The notes beneath the pieces were generated by a model that was not told the DNA's origin, searched no databases, and was given only the letters and a program-made list of their open reading frames with translations. Positions 1 through 7,625 of a stretch of 14,897 nucleotides of DNA are shown in pieces. This DNA is from DATMER01 sp036277235 (GTDB lineage Bacteria; Acidobacteriota; Thermoanaerobaculia; Multivoradales; UBA5704): the NCBI GenBank assembly GCA_036277235.1, contig DASUNJ010000084.1, positions 1 to 14,897 on the forward strand, given 5' to 3'. Each line of letters opens with the position of its first letter. The first letter of the stretch is position 1. A program made the translations under genes and the position numbers.

Positions 1-1103
1 CGTCGGTCATCGCCGCCATCCAGAAAGCCCTGGGGCACGGCACCGCCTTCGGCGCGCCGACGATGCCCGAGGTCGAGCTGGCCGAGACGATCGCCGAGGC
101 CCTCCCTTCGGTGGAGATGGTCCGGCTGGTCAACTCGGGCACCGAGGCCACCATGTCGGCCCTGCGCCTGGCCCGCGCGGCCACGGGGCGCAGCCAGTTC
201 GTCAAGTTCGAGGGGTGCTACCACGGCCACGCCGACCCGTTCCTCGTCGCCGCCGGCTCGGGCGCGGCCACGATCGGCGTCCCCTCCTCCCCGGGAGTGC
301 CCGCGGCCGTCACCAACGACACCCTGGTCGCCCCCTACAACGACCTCGCCGCCGTCGAAAAGCTCTTCGCCGAGAGTCCGCGCAGTACATGCGATATCGC
401 CGCGGTCATCGTCGAGCCCATCGCCGGCAACATGAGCCTGGTGCCGCCCGCGCCCGGATTCCTCGAGGGTCTCCGGAGCCTCTGCGACCGCCACGGCTCC
501 CTGCTCATCTTCGACGAGGTCATGACCGGCTTCCGCGTGGCCTGGGGAGGCGCCCAGAACCTCTTCGACATGACGCCGGACCTCACCACCCTGGGCAAGG
601 TCATCGGCGGCGGCCTTCCCCTGGCCGCCTACGCCGGCAGGCGGGATCTGATGAAGATGATCGCGCCCGCCGGGCCCGTCTACCAGGCCGGGACGCTCTC
701 CGGCAATCCGCTGGCCGTGGCCGCCGGCCATGCCGCGCTCACCGAGCTGTCGGTAGATGTGGATTGTCCCTATGAGCTGCTGGAGGCGATCGGCGCCCGG
801 CTCCAGTCGGGGATCGAAGAGGCGGCCCGCCGGCACGGCATCCCGGTGCGCGTCCAGCGCCAGGGCTCGATGCTCGGCCTCTTCTTCACGGACGCTCCGG
901 TGACGAACCTGGAGGATGTCACCCGCACGGACCGCCAGCGCTTCACCCGGGTCTTCCACCGGCTTCTCGGGCAGGGAGTCCATCTCCCCCCCTCGGCCTA
1001 TGAGGCGCTCTTCCTCTCGACCGCCCATGGAGACGCCGAGATCGACGCCACGGTCGAGGCCTTCGACCGCGCGCTTGCTCAGGAAGAGAGCTTGACCCGT
1101 TGA
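1..1103 (+). CDS. hemL: Glutamate-1-semialdehyde 2,1-aminomutase, 3' part (5' end outside window)
   Basis: PLP-dependent enzyme that converts glutamate-1-semialdehyde to 5-aminolevulinate in the C5 route to tetrapyrroles; cytosolic. The frame is open from base 3, and the residues before the first ATG (codons at 3-62, reading SVIAAIQKALGHGTAFGAP) are typical HemL, so the ATG at 63 is internal. Visible hallmarks are NSGTEATMSALRLARA (cofactor phosphate region), CYHGHAD, IVEPIAGNM, FDEVMTGFR (the Asp contacts the pyridine ring) and LGKVIGGGLP, whose Lys (codon 597-599) is the Schiff-base lysine. About 366 residues are visible; the family is usually about 430, so roughly 60 N-terminal residues lie upstream. 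It ends at TGA 1101-1103, where the promoter of the next gene begins. Family assignment is very secure; aminotransferase relatives lack this combination of motifs. Confidence 0.96.
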   Translation, partial: SVIAAIQKALGHGTAFGAPTMPEVELAETIAEALPSVEMVRLVNSGTEATMSALRLARAATGRSQFVKFEGCYHGHADPFLVAAGSGAATIGVPSSPGVPAAVTNDTLVAPYNDLAAVEKLFAESPRSTCDIAAVIVEPIAGNMSLVPPAPGFLEGLRSLCDRHGSLLIFDEVMTGFRVAWGGAQNLFDMTPDLTTLGKVIGGGLPLAAYAGRRDLMKMIAPAGPVYQAGTLSGNPLAVAAGHAALTELSVDVDCPYELLEAIGARLQSGIEEAARRHGIPVRVQRQGSMLGLFFTDAPVTNLEDVTRTDRQRFTRVFHRLLGQGVHLPPSAYEALFLSTAHGDAEIDATVEAFDRALAQEESLTR

Positions 1104-1127
1104 GCCCTGGCGCGGCTTGGGTATAAT
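1100..1127 (+). promoter_or_regulatory. Sigma70-type promoter for the ferredoxin gene
   Basis: The -10 hexamer TATAAT at 1122-1127 is a perfect consensus. A -35-like TTGAGC at 1100-1105 (4 of 6 matches) lies 16 bp upstream and overlaps the hemL stop codon. The predicted start near 1134 would give a leader of about 35 nt containing the AGGAGG site of the ferredoxin gene. This suggests the ferredoxin is transcribed independently of hemL. Confidence 0.65.
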
Positions 1128-1153
1128 GCCGCTGCCAATTGACCAGAGGCCAT

Positions 1154-1159
1154 AGGAGG
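1154..1159 (+). promoter_or_regulatory. Ribosome binding site fixing the ferredoxin start
   Basis: AGGAGG at 1154-1159 lies 9 nt before ATG 1169. It rules out the in-frame TTG at 1139, which sits upstream of this site and would add ten residues absent from related ferredoxins. Confidence 0.85.
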
Positions 1160-1168
1160 GGCCCCGGT

Positions 1169-1423
1169 ATGACCCACATCATCTGCGAACCCTGCGTCGG
1201 CGTGAAGGATACGGCCTGCGTCGACGTGTGCCCGGTGGACTGCATCTATGGGAAGGATGAAGACTGGGAGATGCTGTACATCCATCCCGAGGAGTGCATC
1301 GACTGCGGCCTGTGCATCGACGCCTGCCCCGTCGAGGCGATCTTCACTCTGGAAGAGACCCCGGACAAGTGGAAGGCGTACATCGCCAAGAACTACGAGC
1401 ACTTCGGCCTCACCCCTCCGTGA
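1169..1423 (+). CDS. Seven-iron (3Fe-4S/4Fe-4S) ferredoxin, Thermus/FdxA-like
   Basis: Small soluble electron carrier of 84 residues. The N-terminal half has C6-x2-C9-x7-C17-x3-C21-P and the second half has C43-x2-C46-x2-C49-x3-C53-P. By the well-known Azotobacter FdI/Thermus ferredoxin pattern, C9, C17 and C53 would hold the [3Fe-4S] cluster, and C21, C43, C46 and C49 the [4Fe-4S] cluster. The long x7 gap after C9 separates it from plain 2x[4Fe-4S] clostridial ferredoxins. The segment YIHPEECIDCG is close to Thermus-type sequences as I remember them. The C-terminal tail (about 30 residues, with a Trp-Lys-x-Tyr-Ile-x-Lys-Asn motif) is also typical. The start is set by AGGAGG at 9 nt spacing. 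It has its own promoter and a strong terminator. The redox partner cannot be read from the context. Confidence 0.93.
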   Translation: MTHIICEPCVGVKDTACVDVCPVDCIYGKDEDWEMLYIHPEECIDCGLCIDACPVEAIFTLEETPDKWKAYIAKNYEHFGLTPP

Positions 1424-1454
1424 GCTGACGGCAAGGTCCCTGCTTTCGGTCCTC

Positions 1455-1478
1455 AAGGCGCGGCTCCGGCCGCGCCTT
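1455..1478. terminator. Hairpin terminator between convergent genes
   Basis: A perfect 10-bp stem (AAGGCGCGGC at 1455-1464 with GCCGCGCCTT at 1469-1478) closes a TCCG tetraloop, followed on the + strand by a short T-containing stretch. It lies 31 nt after the ferredoxin stop and 25 nt from the stop of the convergent hydrolase gene, so it may serve both. The T-tract is weak, so intrinsic termination is likely but not certain. Confidence 0.7.
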
Positions 1479-1503
1479 TGTCGTTGATGCGCCTTCCTGC
1501 GCC

Positions 1504-3198
1504 CTACTCGACCCTCTTCGCCGGCATTACCCGTCCGCCCTGGTACAGGGTGACCCCGGTCGCCTTGCCGTCCGGTCCGCGCTGGAACTCGAGCTGGGCG
1601 TCGACGACTTTCAAGAAGAACCGGGTCTCCGACTCGGGGAAGATCTCAAACTTCGGCTGGCCCGTGGCCTGGGTCATGAGGTGGTCCCCTTCCCGGGTCA
1701 CGGTCAGGAGAAACCCGGGCATCATCTCGTAGACGCCGGCATAGTTGTCATAAAGGCTCGGATCCACCTGGATCGCCTGGCGCTCGGCCGGGAGCGGCTC
1801 GTCCGTCTTCGCCCCTGGCTCGGCCGGCCCGAAGAGCTGGAAGAAATCCATCCCGGAGATCTTCCCCTGGGCATCCCGCCGGAAACGGATGCGGGAGTCC
1901 AGGCCCGGGTAGAAGAAGTCGTCGCGGGAGGTCGCCAGGATCTCGCGCTTCTCGCCGCCGGTGCGTTGGGCGACGAGCTTGTTCCCCTCGCGGAAGATCG
2001 TCCGGGCGAGCGTCTCGTCGAAGCGGTAGACGCCCACGTACTCGTCGAGCGTGGCCGGGTCGAGATCCATGGCCTTGCGCTCCTCGACCGGCTTGCCCAG
2101 CGCCTTCATCGCGACCCGGAAGGACAGCACCGCCGGCGCCAGCTCCAGCGGGGGCTTGTTCGAGAGGACGACCACCACCAGCCGCCGGTCGGGGATGCTC
2201 AGCAGGTCGGAGAAGAATCCGGGGATGCCACCGTCGTGCTCCACAATCCGCGTCCCCTCCTCCTCCCAGATCGTCAAGCCGTAGGCGTAGTTGTTGGGCT
2301 TCCCCGTGGTCAGCTTCGCCGGCGTGGTCATCCGCTCCAGCGACTCCCTCTTGATCAGCTTCCCGCTCGACAAGGCCTCGGCCCAGAGAGCGAGGTCGTC
2401 CACCGTGGACATCAGGGAGCCTGCCGAGTACGGCTGGGTCATGCTGAGGAACGGGGCGAGCCTGTAGCCGTCCTCCGCCCTGTCATAGCCGGTCACCCGG
2501 CCCGGCACAAGCTCGATGTCATGCCCGTAGCGGGACCGCTTCATGCCCAGGGGGGCGAAGATCTCCTGCTCGACGAAATCCTCGTAGCTCTTCCCCGAGG
2601 CCTTCTCGATGATGGCGCCGAGGAGGGTGTAGCCCGAGTTGCTGTAGGACTGCCTCTCGCCCGGGTTGAAGTCCAGGGGCTTGCCCTTGAACATGTCGAT
2701 GGCCTGCTGGACCGTCATGTCCTCGCGCCAGCGCGGCTGCCACTCCGGCATGCTGGTGTAGCTGGGTATGCCCGAGGTGTGGGTCAGCAGGTGATGGATG
2801 GTGATCTTCTGGCCGTGGGTGGGAAAGTCGGGCAGGTACTTCGTGATCTCGTCCTCCACGGACAGCTTGCCGCGCTCCTGGAGCATCAGGATGGCCGCCG
2901 CGGTGAACTGCTTGGTGATCGAAGCGATCTTGAACACCATGTCGGGCTGGACCGGCACGCCGAGCTCGAGGTCCGCCATGCCGTACCCCTTGCGGATCAG
3001 CACCTTGCCGTCCCTCGCGACCAGCACCGCGGCACCCGGCTCGTCCGCCGCAAAGGCCTGGGAGAAGAGCTGGTCCGCATAGCGGGCGATCTCATCGTCC
3101 GACACCGCCGCCCAGGCCGGGGCGGCCAGGAAGGCGATCATTGAGAGGAGGAGAGCGAGGCCTGCGAAGGCTCGCGCGGGAAAGGAATTCGAGATCAT
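1504..3198 (-). CDS. Exported serine hydrolase, class C beta-lactamase-like, with two C-terminal DUF3471-like domains
   Basis: 564 residues. Residues 1-30 form a signal peptide (Arg at 9, hydrophobic core, APAWA cleavage site), so the protein is exported. The catalytic domain (about 35-360) has all three elements of the AmpC/DD-peptidase/esterase fold: SxxK as S93-I-T-K96, YxN as Y185-S-N187, and HxG as H321-D-G323 in place of KTG. Two related beta-rich modules follow, about 380-460 and 485-564, each opening with a Y-x-G-V-Y motif as in DUF3471. This architecture is common in uncharacterised D-aminopeptidase/esterase-like proteins, so the substrate (D-amino peptide, ester or beta-lactam) is unknown; clinical-type resistance should not be assumed. 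AAGGAG (3207-3212 on the + strand) lies 8 nt before the ATG. It follows the MBL gene by 95 nt in the same orientation and may be expressed separately. Confidence 0.92.
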   Translation of the reverse strand: MISNSFPARAFAGLALLLSMIAFLAAPAWAAVSDDEIARYADQLFSQAFAADEPGAAVLVARDGKVLIRKGYGMADLELGVPVQPDMVFKIASITKQFTAAAILMLQERGKLSVEDEITKYLPDFPTHGQKITIHHLLTHTSGIPSYTSMPEWQPRWREDMTVQQAIDMFKGKPLDFNPGERQSYSNSGYTLLGAIIEKASGKSYEDFVEQEIFAPLGMKRSRYGHDIELVPGRVTGYDRAEDGYRLAPFLSMTQPYSAGSLMSTVDDLALWAEALSSGKLIKRESLERMTTPAKLTTGKPNNYAYGLTIWEEEGTRIVEHDGGIPGFFSDLLSIPDRRLVVVVLSNKPPLELAPAVLSFRVAMKALGKPVEERKAMDLDPATLDEYVGVYRFDETLARTIFREGNKLVAQRTGGEKREILATSRDDFFYPGLDSRIRFRRDAQGKISGMDFFQLFGPAEPGAKTDEPLPAERQAIQVDPSLYDNYAGVYEMMPGFLLTVTREGDHLMTQATGQPKFEIFPESETRFFLKVVDAQLEFQRGPDGKATGVTLYQGGRVMPAKRVE

Positions 3199-3293
3199 AC
3201 GGAGAGCTCCTTGGTGTTGTCAGGTGTCCGCATTTGGGATACGGCGAAGGTACTGCGAAGTTTATCCCACCGTAGAGCTGGCGAAGCAGGTTC

Positions 3294-4694
3294 CTACGTG
3301 CCCGGCGGAATCTCAACGTCGATGAATTCGGCTCCGCTGAGCTCGAATTCCAGATCGGTGCGGAGCGGTTGGGGCTGGTCGAGAAACTCTTTCTCGTAAG
3401 TCTCGAAGAACTTGTTCTTCTTCGCCTTGGTCGAGATCCAGATGCCTTGGGGGTCTTTGTTCTTCTTCTTGAGCTCAGCGCCGTAGCTTCTCGTGTTGCT
3501 TACCCGGCGGGCGAGGTCGACCAGCACCGCGCATTCGGGAATCGGATTGTAGAACTCCCGCTCGGTGGAGACGATCGCCTGCGCCGTCGGCTTCTTTCCG
3601 GGCTTGGGGGCTGGCAGGAGCGTATCGAGCATCCGGTAGATGCTCGCAGCGCCGAGGTCCGCGCCCCGCTTGGGCTTCGGCTGCAGCTCGGCGGCCGGCG
3701 GTGTGGCGTTGACGCTTCCGTGGTGGCCGATCTTCAGGAAGTCGACCGGATCCTTGAGGTGGGTATCACGGTACTTGTGCCACATCACGTTCCAACTGCC
3801 GTTGTCCTTGCCCTCCTTGAACTCGCGCTCCCACTCCGCGTCGCCGACGAACAGTAGCCTCCGTTTCTTCCATTCGATCAGGAGCACGACGCTCAAGTTG
3901 TTCTGGATGGCGGTGTCCTTGGCGGCGAACGCGAGGCCGTTGGAAAGCATGCCGGATTGCAGCAGGCGAAAATCGCCGGCGCTGATGTTCTTCGGAGCGG
4001 GACCGGGGCCTTCTGAACGTTTGGCCCCGAGCCTGGCGGCAGGGCTGACGGCCTGAAGGCCCTTGAGGGTGGCGTCCGTCTCTTCGCCGAGGTAGAAGTG
4101 GTCGATGTCCTCTTCGGGAGCGAGAACGCGGATCGTTGCGTCCTTGATGTCGAGGCCGAGCTGCTTGGGCGTCATTCCGGCGTGGACGAACTTGGGCTTG
4201 ATCTTGTTGGCCTTCGGCAGTGTTTTCATCAGGAAGTCGTCGGCCGCGTCGTTGCTGACAGCGTAGGCGGAAGCGAGGATCTCGACCTGCGGGCTCAAGG
4301 CCCTGCCGCTGTCCGCGAGCCGGCGCATCTGCGCCCCGGCGAAGGCGTGGAGCTTGTGCGTCTTCTGGGCCTGCGGGTGCTTGGGATCCATCGCCGCGCT
4401 GAGCCAGACATTCTTTACCTGGATGTTCTTGAACCACTCCTCGTCGAACCCCTTGATGTGGTCTTCATGCCGGTGCGTGGCGACGATCAGATCGAGACGC
4501 TTCTTGCCCTGTACGTCTCCGTCGGGCAGCATCGTGGCCTCGAGATGCTTGATGGCCCTCTCGAGCAGCTCCCCGCTCCCCTTCTTGCCGCAGTCGATGA
4601 GGATGTGGAATCCGTCTTTCCCCTGCGGGATGCGGACATAGATGCAGTCTCCGCAGCCGACGCGGTAAGCCCGAATCAGGAGATGATTTCCCAT
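3294..4694 (-). CDS. MBL-fold metallohydrolase, ComEC/Rec2-like, paired with a metallopeptidase
   Basis: About 466 residues, no signal peptide. The metallo-beta-lactamase signature is THRHEDH (H74, H76, D78, H79), preceded by a beta-strand pair ending in LIDCG (about 31-36). Later motifs are FVGDAEW (metal-binding Asp about 285) and KIGHHGS (about 321-327). The order and the GHHGS motif resemble the ComEC/Rec2-type MBL hydrolases, here as a stand-alone soluble protein with a longer insert (about 100-260) and a Lys-rich C-terminus. Metal-dependent phosphodiesterase or nuclease activity is plausible from the family but unproven. The start is taken at the second of two in-frame ATGs, because GGGAG (4702-4706 on the + strand) is 7 nt from it but only 1 nt from the ATG at 4700. 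The start lies inside the 3' end of the metallopeptidase gene, so the two are surely co-transcribed and probably translationally coupled. Confidence 0.9.
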   Translation of the reverse strand: MGNHLLIRAYRVGCGDCIYVRIPQGKDGFHILIDCGKKGSGELLERAIKHLEATMLPDGDVQGKKRLDLIVATHRHEDHIKGFDEEWFKNIQVKNVWLSAAMDPKHPQAQKTHKLHAFAGAQMRRLADSGRALSPQVEILASAYAVSNDAADDFLMKTLPKANKIKPKFVHAGMTPKQLGLDIKDATIRVLAPEEDIDHFYLGEETDATLKGLQAVSPAARLGAKRSEGPGPAPKNISAGDFRLLQSGMLSNGLAFAAKDTAIQNNLSVVLLIEWKKRRLLFVGDAEWEREFKEGKDNGSWNVMWHKYRDTHLKDPVDFLKIGHHGSVNATPPAAELQPKPKRGADLGAASIYRMLDTLLPAPKPGKKPTAQAIVSTEREFYNPIPECAVLVDLARRVSNTRSYGAELKKKNKDPQGIWISTKAKKNKFFETYEKEFLDQPQPLRTDLEFELSGAEFIDVEIPPGT

Positions 4695-6619
4695 CGCCAT
4701 GCTCCCGGATGGTCTTCGTCGTCATGAAACAGGTGCAGGTGGGGCGACAAGCGAAAACGGACCTGATCGTCCTCCCCCTCGGCAATCAACGGGGGAATCG
4801 CCGCGCCCAGAAGCCCCTTCGCGGAGCCGATCACGGCTCCGACCCGGCCGGCGGCGATCTGGTCGGCCAGGTTGTCGAGCAGCTCCTTCCTGCGCGCGGC
4901 TCCCTCGGCGACCGCGGACTCCCAACTCTCGGCGAGGGCGCCGCGCCGGATTCGCTTGCCCCCGTATGGAAGGGAGCCGTGCTTCATCGCCCAGGCGAGG
5001 ACATTCCAATTGTCGTCGAACACGAGAGTTCCGCCGCAGAGCATGGAGGTCCAGCGTCCGTCGAACTGGCCGAACCGCTTGCCCTGGAGGAGGACGTCTT
5101 CCCGCCAGACGTATTCGAGGATGATCTGCCGGGGCAATCTGGCTCTCTGGCGGCCGAGCTTGTTGGCATCGTAGAGATCGGCGATGAAGAAATCCTGGCT
5201 GGCGGGGATGAGGAGCTCCTGTCGGTTGTCGTCCAGGAAGCGATACGCGGCGGCGCGCGAGCGTGAAATATCGCTGATCTCATGGTAGACGAAGAGCTCA
5301 AGGCGGTTGTAGAGAGGCTGCGGCTGGGTCAGTCGCCGCTCATCCTCGTCCGAGAGGACTCCTCGCTTGCGGAAGACCTTGATCAGTATGCCGTAGAAAC
5401 CCCCGGGGTCGATCGGATCGGAGAGCTGCTGCGACCGGCAGACGGCGAGGGCGTAGTCCCGGAACGTCACCTCGACGGGAGGGAGGAGATCGAGCGGTTG
5501 GATGACGATACGCTGCATGCGTTCGGCGGCGTACCAGAACGCCTGCCTCGGGCTGAGCCTCCTGGTCTCCGGGGAAGCAGTCTCACCGCCGGCGGGGGAC
5601 TCAACGGGCAGGCCTCGATAGTGCTTCGCGAGCTCGATGAGGATGTCGTACATGGCGCCCGTGAGGACCGTGGAGACGCGATGCACGCTCGTCTCTCCCC
5701 GCATGTCGGACATCTTGTCCTCGTTGAACGCCGTTCGCAGGTACGGCCGGTCGGAGACGTGCTTGCCGAACTCCTCGGCGATCGCTCCGATCGCGTTGGG
5801 TTTGGCCAGGTCCTCGTCGGTCTCTATCTCGACATACCTGCGCAAATCTGCGTTTTGCAGTGTGAGCAGGATGGCGGTCAGGTCGCCGATGAATTCGTGA
5901 AACGCTCCCGTCTGGACGAGGCTGCTTTCGTTGTACAGCGGGCGAATACCGTCGAGAACGGCATGGCCGAATTCGTGTCTGACGATGTCGGTCGAAAGGC
6001 AGGTGTAAACGATGTCGGGGTCCGATCCGAAGTAATAGAACTGGAGCGACTTGCTGTCGCGGTCGTAGAAGGCGTTCTCGCCGTAGCCGGCGCGGGGCAC
6101 GACGATCAGGCGGTTCCCTTCGAAAGCCCAGGGGATGCGTCGTCCGAGAGCTATGCCGCCCTCGAAAAACTCCAGGGCGCGTTGCAGGATGGCCCAGACG
6201 CTCACCTGATGAAACTGCGGGAGGTGAGCCGTCTTCAGTTCGATGACCTGATTGCCGATTACGAACTTCTGGAGCTTCTCATCCCATTCAGCTGGGGGCG
6301 TGAGCTCATCGGTGTCGGCGTTGTAGTCGACGATGGCGAAGCGGGCGCTCGTCGGTCCGTCAGCGAGGCCCGGCTCCCAGTCGACGAACAGATGTTCGTC
6401 GAAGGCGAGAGCCGGATTGTCCTTCGCGAACGCCGGATCCTGCATGTAGGTGGTGAAGGGGATCTGCAGCGCGCTCTCGCGTCGGAGGCTGACGGGAATG
6501 TAGCGGGCGGCTGCATACAGTGCGACGCGATCGTCGGGAGAGATCCTGGCATTGAGAGACATTTGCCTCGTCGCTCTCGGGGCCGCGCCGCGAGCGGCGC
6601 TGGGTTGCTTTTTCGCCAC
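4676..6619 (-). CDS. Gluzincin-type zinc metallopeptidase (HEFGH), intracellular
   Basis: 647 residues beginning with GTG. CGGAGG lies 5 nt upstream (CCTCC at 6625-6629 on the + strand). There is no signal peptide or membrane segment, unlike secreted thermolysins. The zinc motif is H215-E216-F-G-H219 followed by AVLDGIRP. A second helix, AFHEFIGDLTAIL, supplies E242, 23 residues after H219, as the probable third zinc ligand, matching the gluzincin arrangement (thermolysin M4, fungalysin M36). A region before it (about 30-200) and a long C-terminal part (about 300-647), rich in charged helices and ending in a His/Asp-rich tail (HLHLFHDDED), have no function I recognise. The gene overlaps the MBL-fold hydrolase gene by 19-25 nt, so the two proteins probably act together. 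The target is unknown. A role as a cytoplasmic conflict-system or regulatory protease is inference from the pairing only. Confidence 0.85.
   Translation of the reverse strand: MAKKQPSAARGAAPRATRQMSLNARISPDDRVALYAAARYIPVSLRRESALQIPFTTYMQDPAFAKDNPALAFDEHLFVDWEPGLADGPTSARFAIVDYNADTDELTPPAEWDEKLQKFVIGNQVIELKTAHLPQFHQVSVWAILQRALEFFEGGIALGRRIPWAFEGNRLIVVPRAGYGENAFYDRDSKSLQFYYFGSDPDIVYTCLSTDIVRHEFGHAVLDGIRPLYNESSLVQTGAFHEFIGDLTAILLTLQNADLRRYVEIETDEDLAKPNAIGAIAEEFGKHVSDRPYLRTAFNEDKMSDMRGETSVHRVSTVLTGAMYDILIELAKHYRGLPVESPAGGETASPETRRLSPRQAFWYAAERMQRIVIQPLDLLPPVEVTFRDYALAVCRSQQLSDPIDPGGFYGILIKVFRKRGVLSDEDERRLTQPQPLYNRLELFVYHEISDISRSRAAAYRFLDDNRQELLIPASQDFFIADLYDANKLGRQRARLPRQIILEYVWREDVLLQGKRFGQFDGRWTSMLCGGTLVFDDNWNVLAWAMKHGSLPYGGKRIRRGALAESWESAVAEGAARRKELLDNLADQIAAGRVGAVIGSAKGLLGAAIPPLIAEGEDDQVRFRLSPHLHLFHDDEDHPGAWRWEIIS
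4702..4706 (-). promoter_or_regulatory. Ribosome binding site choosing the second ATG of the MBL gene
   Basis: GGGAG on the minus strand, inside the 3' end of the metallopeptidase gene, stands 7 nt from ATG 4694 and only 1 nt from ATG 4700, favouring the shorter protein. Confidence 0.55.
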
Positions 6620-6655
6620 GGAAACCTCCGGTTACCCGAGCGTTACGATTGACAC

Positions 6656-7084
6656 CTATGGGGCGGCCGTGGGGAGAAGGAGCTCGGTGAGGCGGAGGAA
6701 GGCGGCCGTGCCAAGCCCCCACGCTCCATTGAGCAGCAAGGCCCCGACGAGAATCGCGGGCTTCCACCCGCCGGCAACCGGTTGGCCTTTGAGCGGGAAG
6801 ACGATGAACAGCGCGACGACGCTCGGCAGCAACGCGCCGAAGACAATCGCGCCCAGCCAGAACGAGGCGCCCTCCCACCGGCCGACCGCGAGCCACAGCG
6901 CGATCCCCCACACCCCGCCCCAGAAGGCCAGAGACAGGACCTGAGGCACGTGGAGAGGACCGGCCGGCGCCATCGAGTACGCCGCCCGCGGCGACGCCCC
7001 AGCCCGGTGCAGGATGGCCAGCAGGCCCTGGTGAAAGACCAGCGTGGCGAGGAAGCCGGCAAGAAAGGCGAGGAGGTATCTCAT
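6656..7084 (-). CDS. Small membrane protein, about four transmembrane helices, unknown function
   Basis: 142 residues with four hydrophobic segments: about 2-24 (starting RYLLAFLAGFLATLVFHQ), 48-67, 74-96 and 108-135. A short loop with Pro and Gly (PAGPLHVPQ) separates the first two. This looks like a family of small uncharacterised integral membrane proteins that I have seen in GC-rich bacteria, with the N-terminus and the HQG motif after helix 1 well kept; I cannot name a function. It ends 36 nt before the metallopeptidase start and runs in the same direction, so it may be the first gene of a three-gene transcript. It starts 31 nt after the VapB-like gene. No clear ribosome binding site is visible before the ATG. 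Confidence 0.75.
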   Translation of the reverse strand: MRYLLAFLAGFLATLVFHQGLLAILHRAGASPRAAYSMAPAGPLHVPQVLSLAFWGGVWGIALWLAVGRWEGASFWLGAIVFGALLPSVVALFIVFPLKGQPVAGGWKPAILVGALLLNGAWGLGTAAFLRLTELLLPTAAP

Positions 7085-7115
7085 GGCCTGACTGCTACTC
7101 TACCATTGGGCTCCA

Positions 7116-7559
7116 TCAAGGAACCTCGTCCGCACGTCGGCCGGCATTCCGGAGGGCAACTGCCCGGATCGCTCTCTGGCGTCTTTCGTCCTCGAAGACC
7201 TCGCGGATAGCTTGATGTTCAGTCAGAGGATCATGCGGCTCCTTGCGGACAGGACGATCGTCCCTCATCTCGGAGAGATCTCCTTCCCACAACCCGGCAC
7301 TTGCAAGCTCGAGAATGCATCCTGCCCGATGAAGCACCGGACGGTCATAGAGTTCCTCCCGGCTCCACTTCCAGCCACCCGAGCCGGCATCCACCTCGCT
7401 CCAGAGGCGCTCCAACTCTGCCAGGGCCTGGGCAGTATCGCTAGCAGTCAGGTTCTCCAGACACTCACGGATCAGCTCATCGAGGGACATCCCACGTCGC
7501 TCGGCGAGTTGTTGCGCCCGAGCGAGGATCTGCTCGTCGATTGAGAGTATTATGTTCAT
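7116..7559 (-). CDS. VapB-like ribbon-helix-helix antitoxin with unusual C-terminal extension, no adjacent toxin
   Basis: 147 residues from ATG 7557-7559. Residues 1-80 match a common antitoxin type: beta-strand MNIILSIDEQI, a helix RAQQLAERRGMSLDELIREC (ribbon-helix-helix DNA-binding part), then an acidic toxin-binding tail ending in WSREELYDR. Such antitoxins normally stop there and are followed by a PIN-domain VapC gene. Here the frame runs on for about 70 residues of charged sequence (including GLWEGDLSEMRDDRP, itself like an antitoxin tail), and no PIN toxin follows; the next gene is a membrane protein. It may be a remnant that lost its toxin and stop codon, or a fusion of two antitoxin pieces. 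A good promoter places the transcription start at or near the ATG, and no Shine-Dalgarno site is present, so translation may be leaderless. Confidence 0.7.
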   Translation of the reverse strand: MNIILSIDEQILARAQQLAERRGMSLDELIRECLENLTASDTAQALAELERLWSEVDAGSGGWKWSREELYDRPVLHRAGCILELASAGLWEGDLSEMRDDRPVRKEPHDPLTEHQAIREVFEDERRQRAIRAVALRNAGRRADEVP

Positions 7560-7565
7560 GCTTGT

Positions 7566-7594
7566 AGGGTACATGTGCCCCGCAGCACGGTCAA
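7566..7594 (-). promoter_or_regulatory. Promoter of the VapB-like gene, probably giving a leaderless mRNA
   Basis: On the minus strand, TTGACC (+ strand 7589-7594), a 17-bp spacer and TACCCT (+ strand 7566-7571) are followed after 6 nt by the ATG. The spacing puts the transcription start on the start codon itself, and no ribosome binding site is seen. The region also lies between two divergent antitoxin-like genes, a usual place for autoregulation. Confidence 0.6.
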
Positions 7595-7625
7595 TCCAAG
7601 AGGGACTCTTGTCTTGAGGGGTGTC

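Noticed and set aside
1139..1168. Upstream TTG start for the ferredoxin
   Set aside because: The AGGAGG ribosome site lies between it and ATG 1169, and the extra ten residues are not ferredoxin-like.
1681..3144. 487-codon open frame on the + strand opposite the serine hydrolase
   Set aside because: The minus-strand protein has a signal peptide and all catalytic motifs. The + frame product is Arg/Leu/Gly/His-rich shadow sequence typical of the antisense of a high-GC gene.
5282..6652. 456-codon open frame on the + strand opposite the metallopeptidase
   Set aside because: No recognisable domain and it mirrors the real gene carrying HEFGH on the minus strand. High GC makes long antisense frames common.
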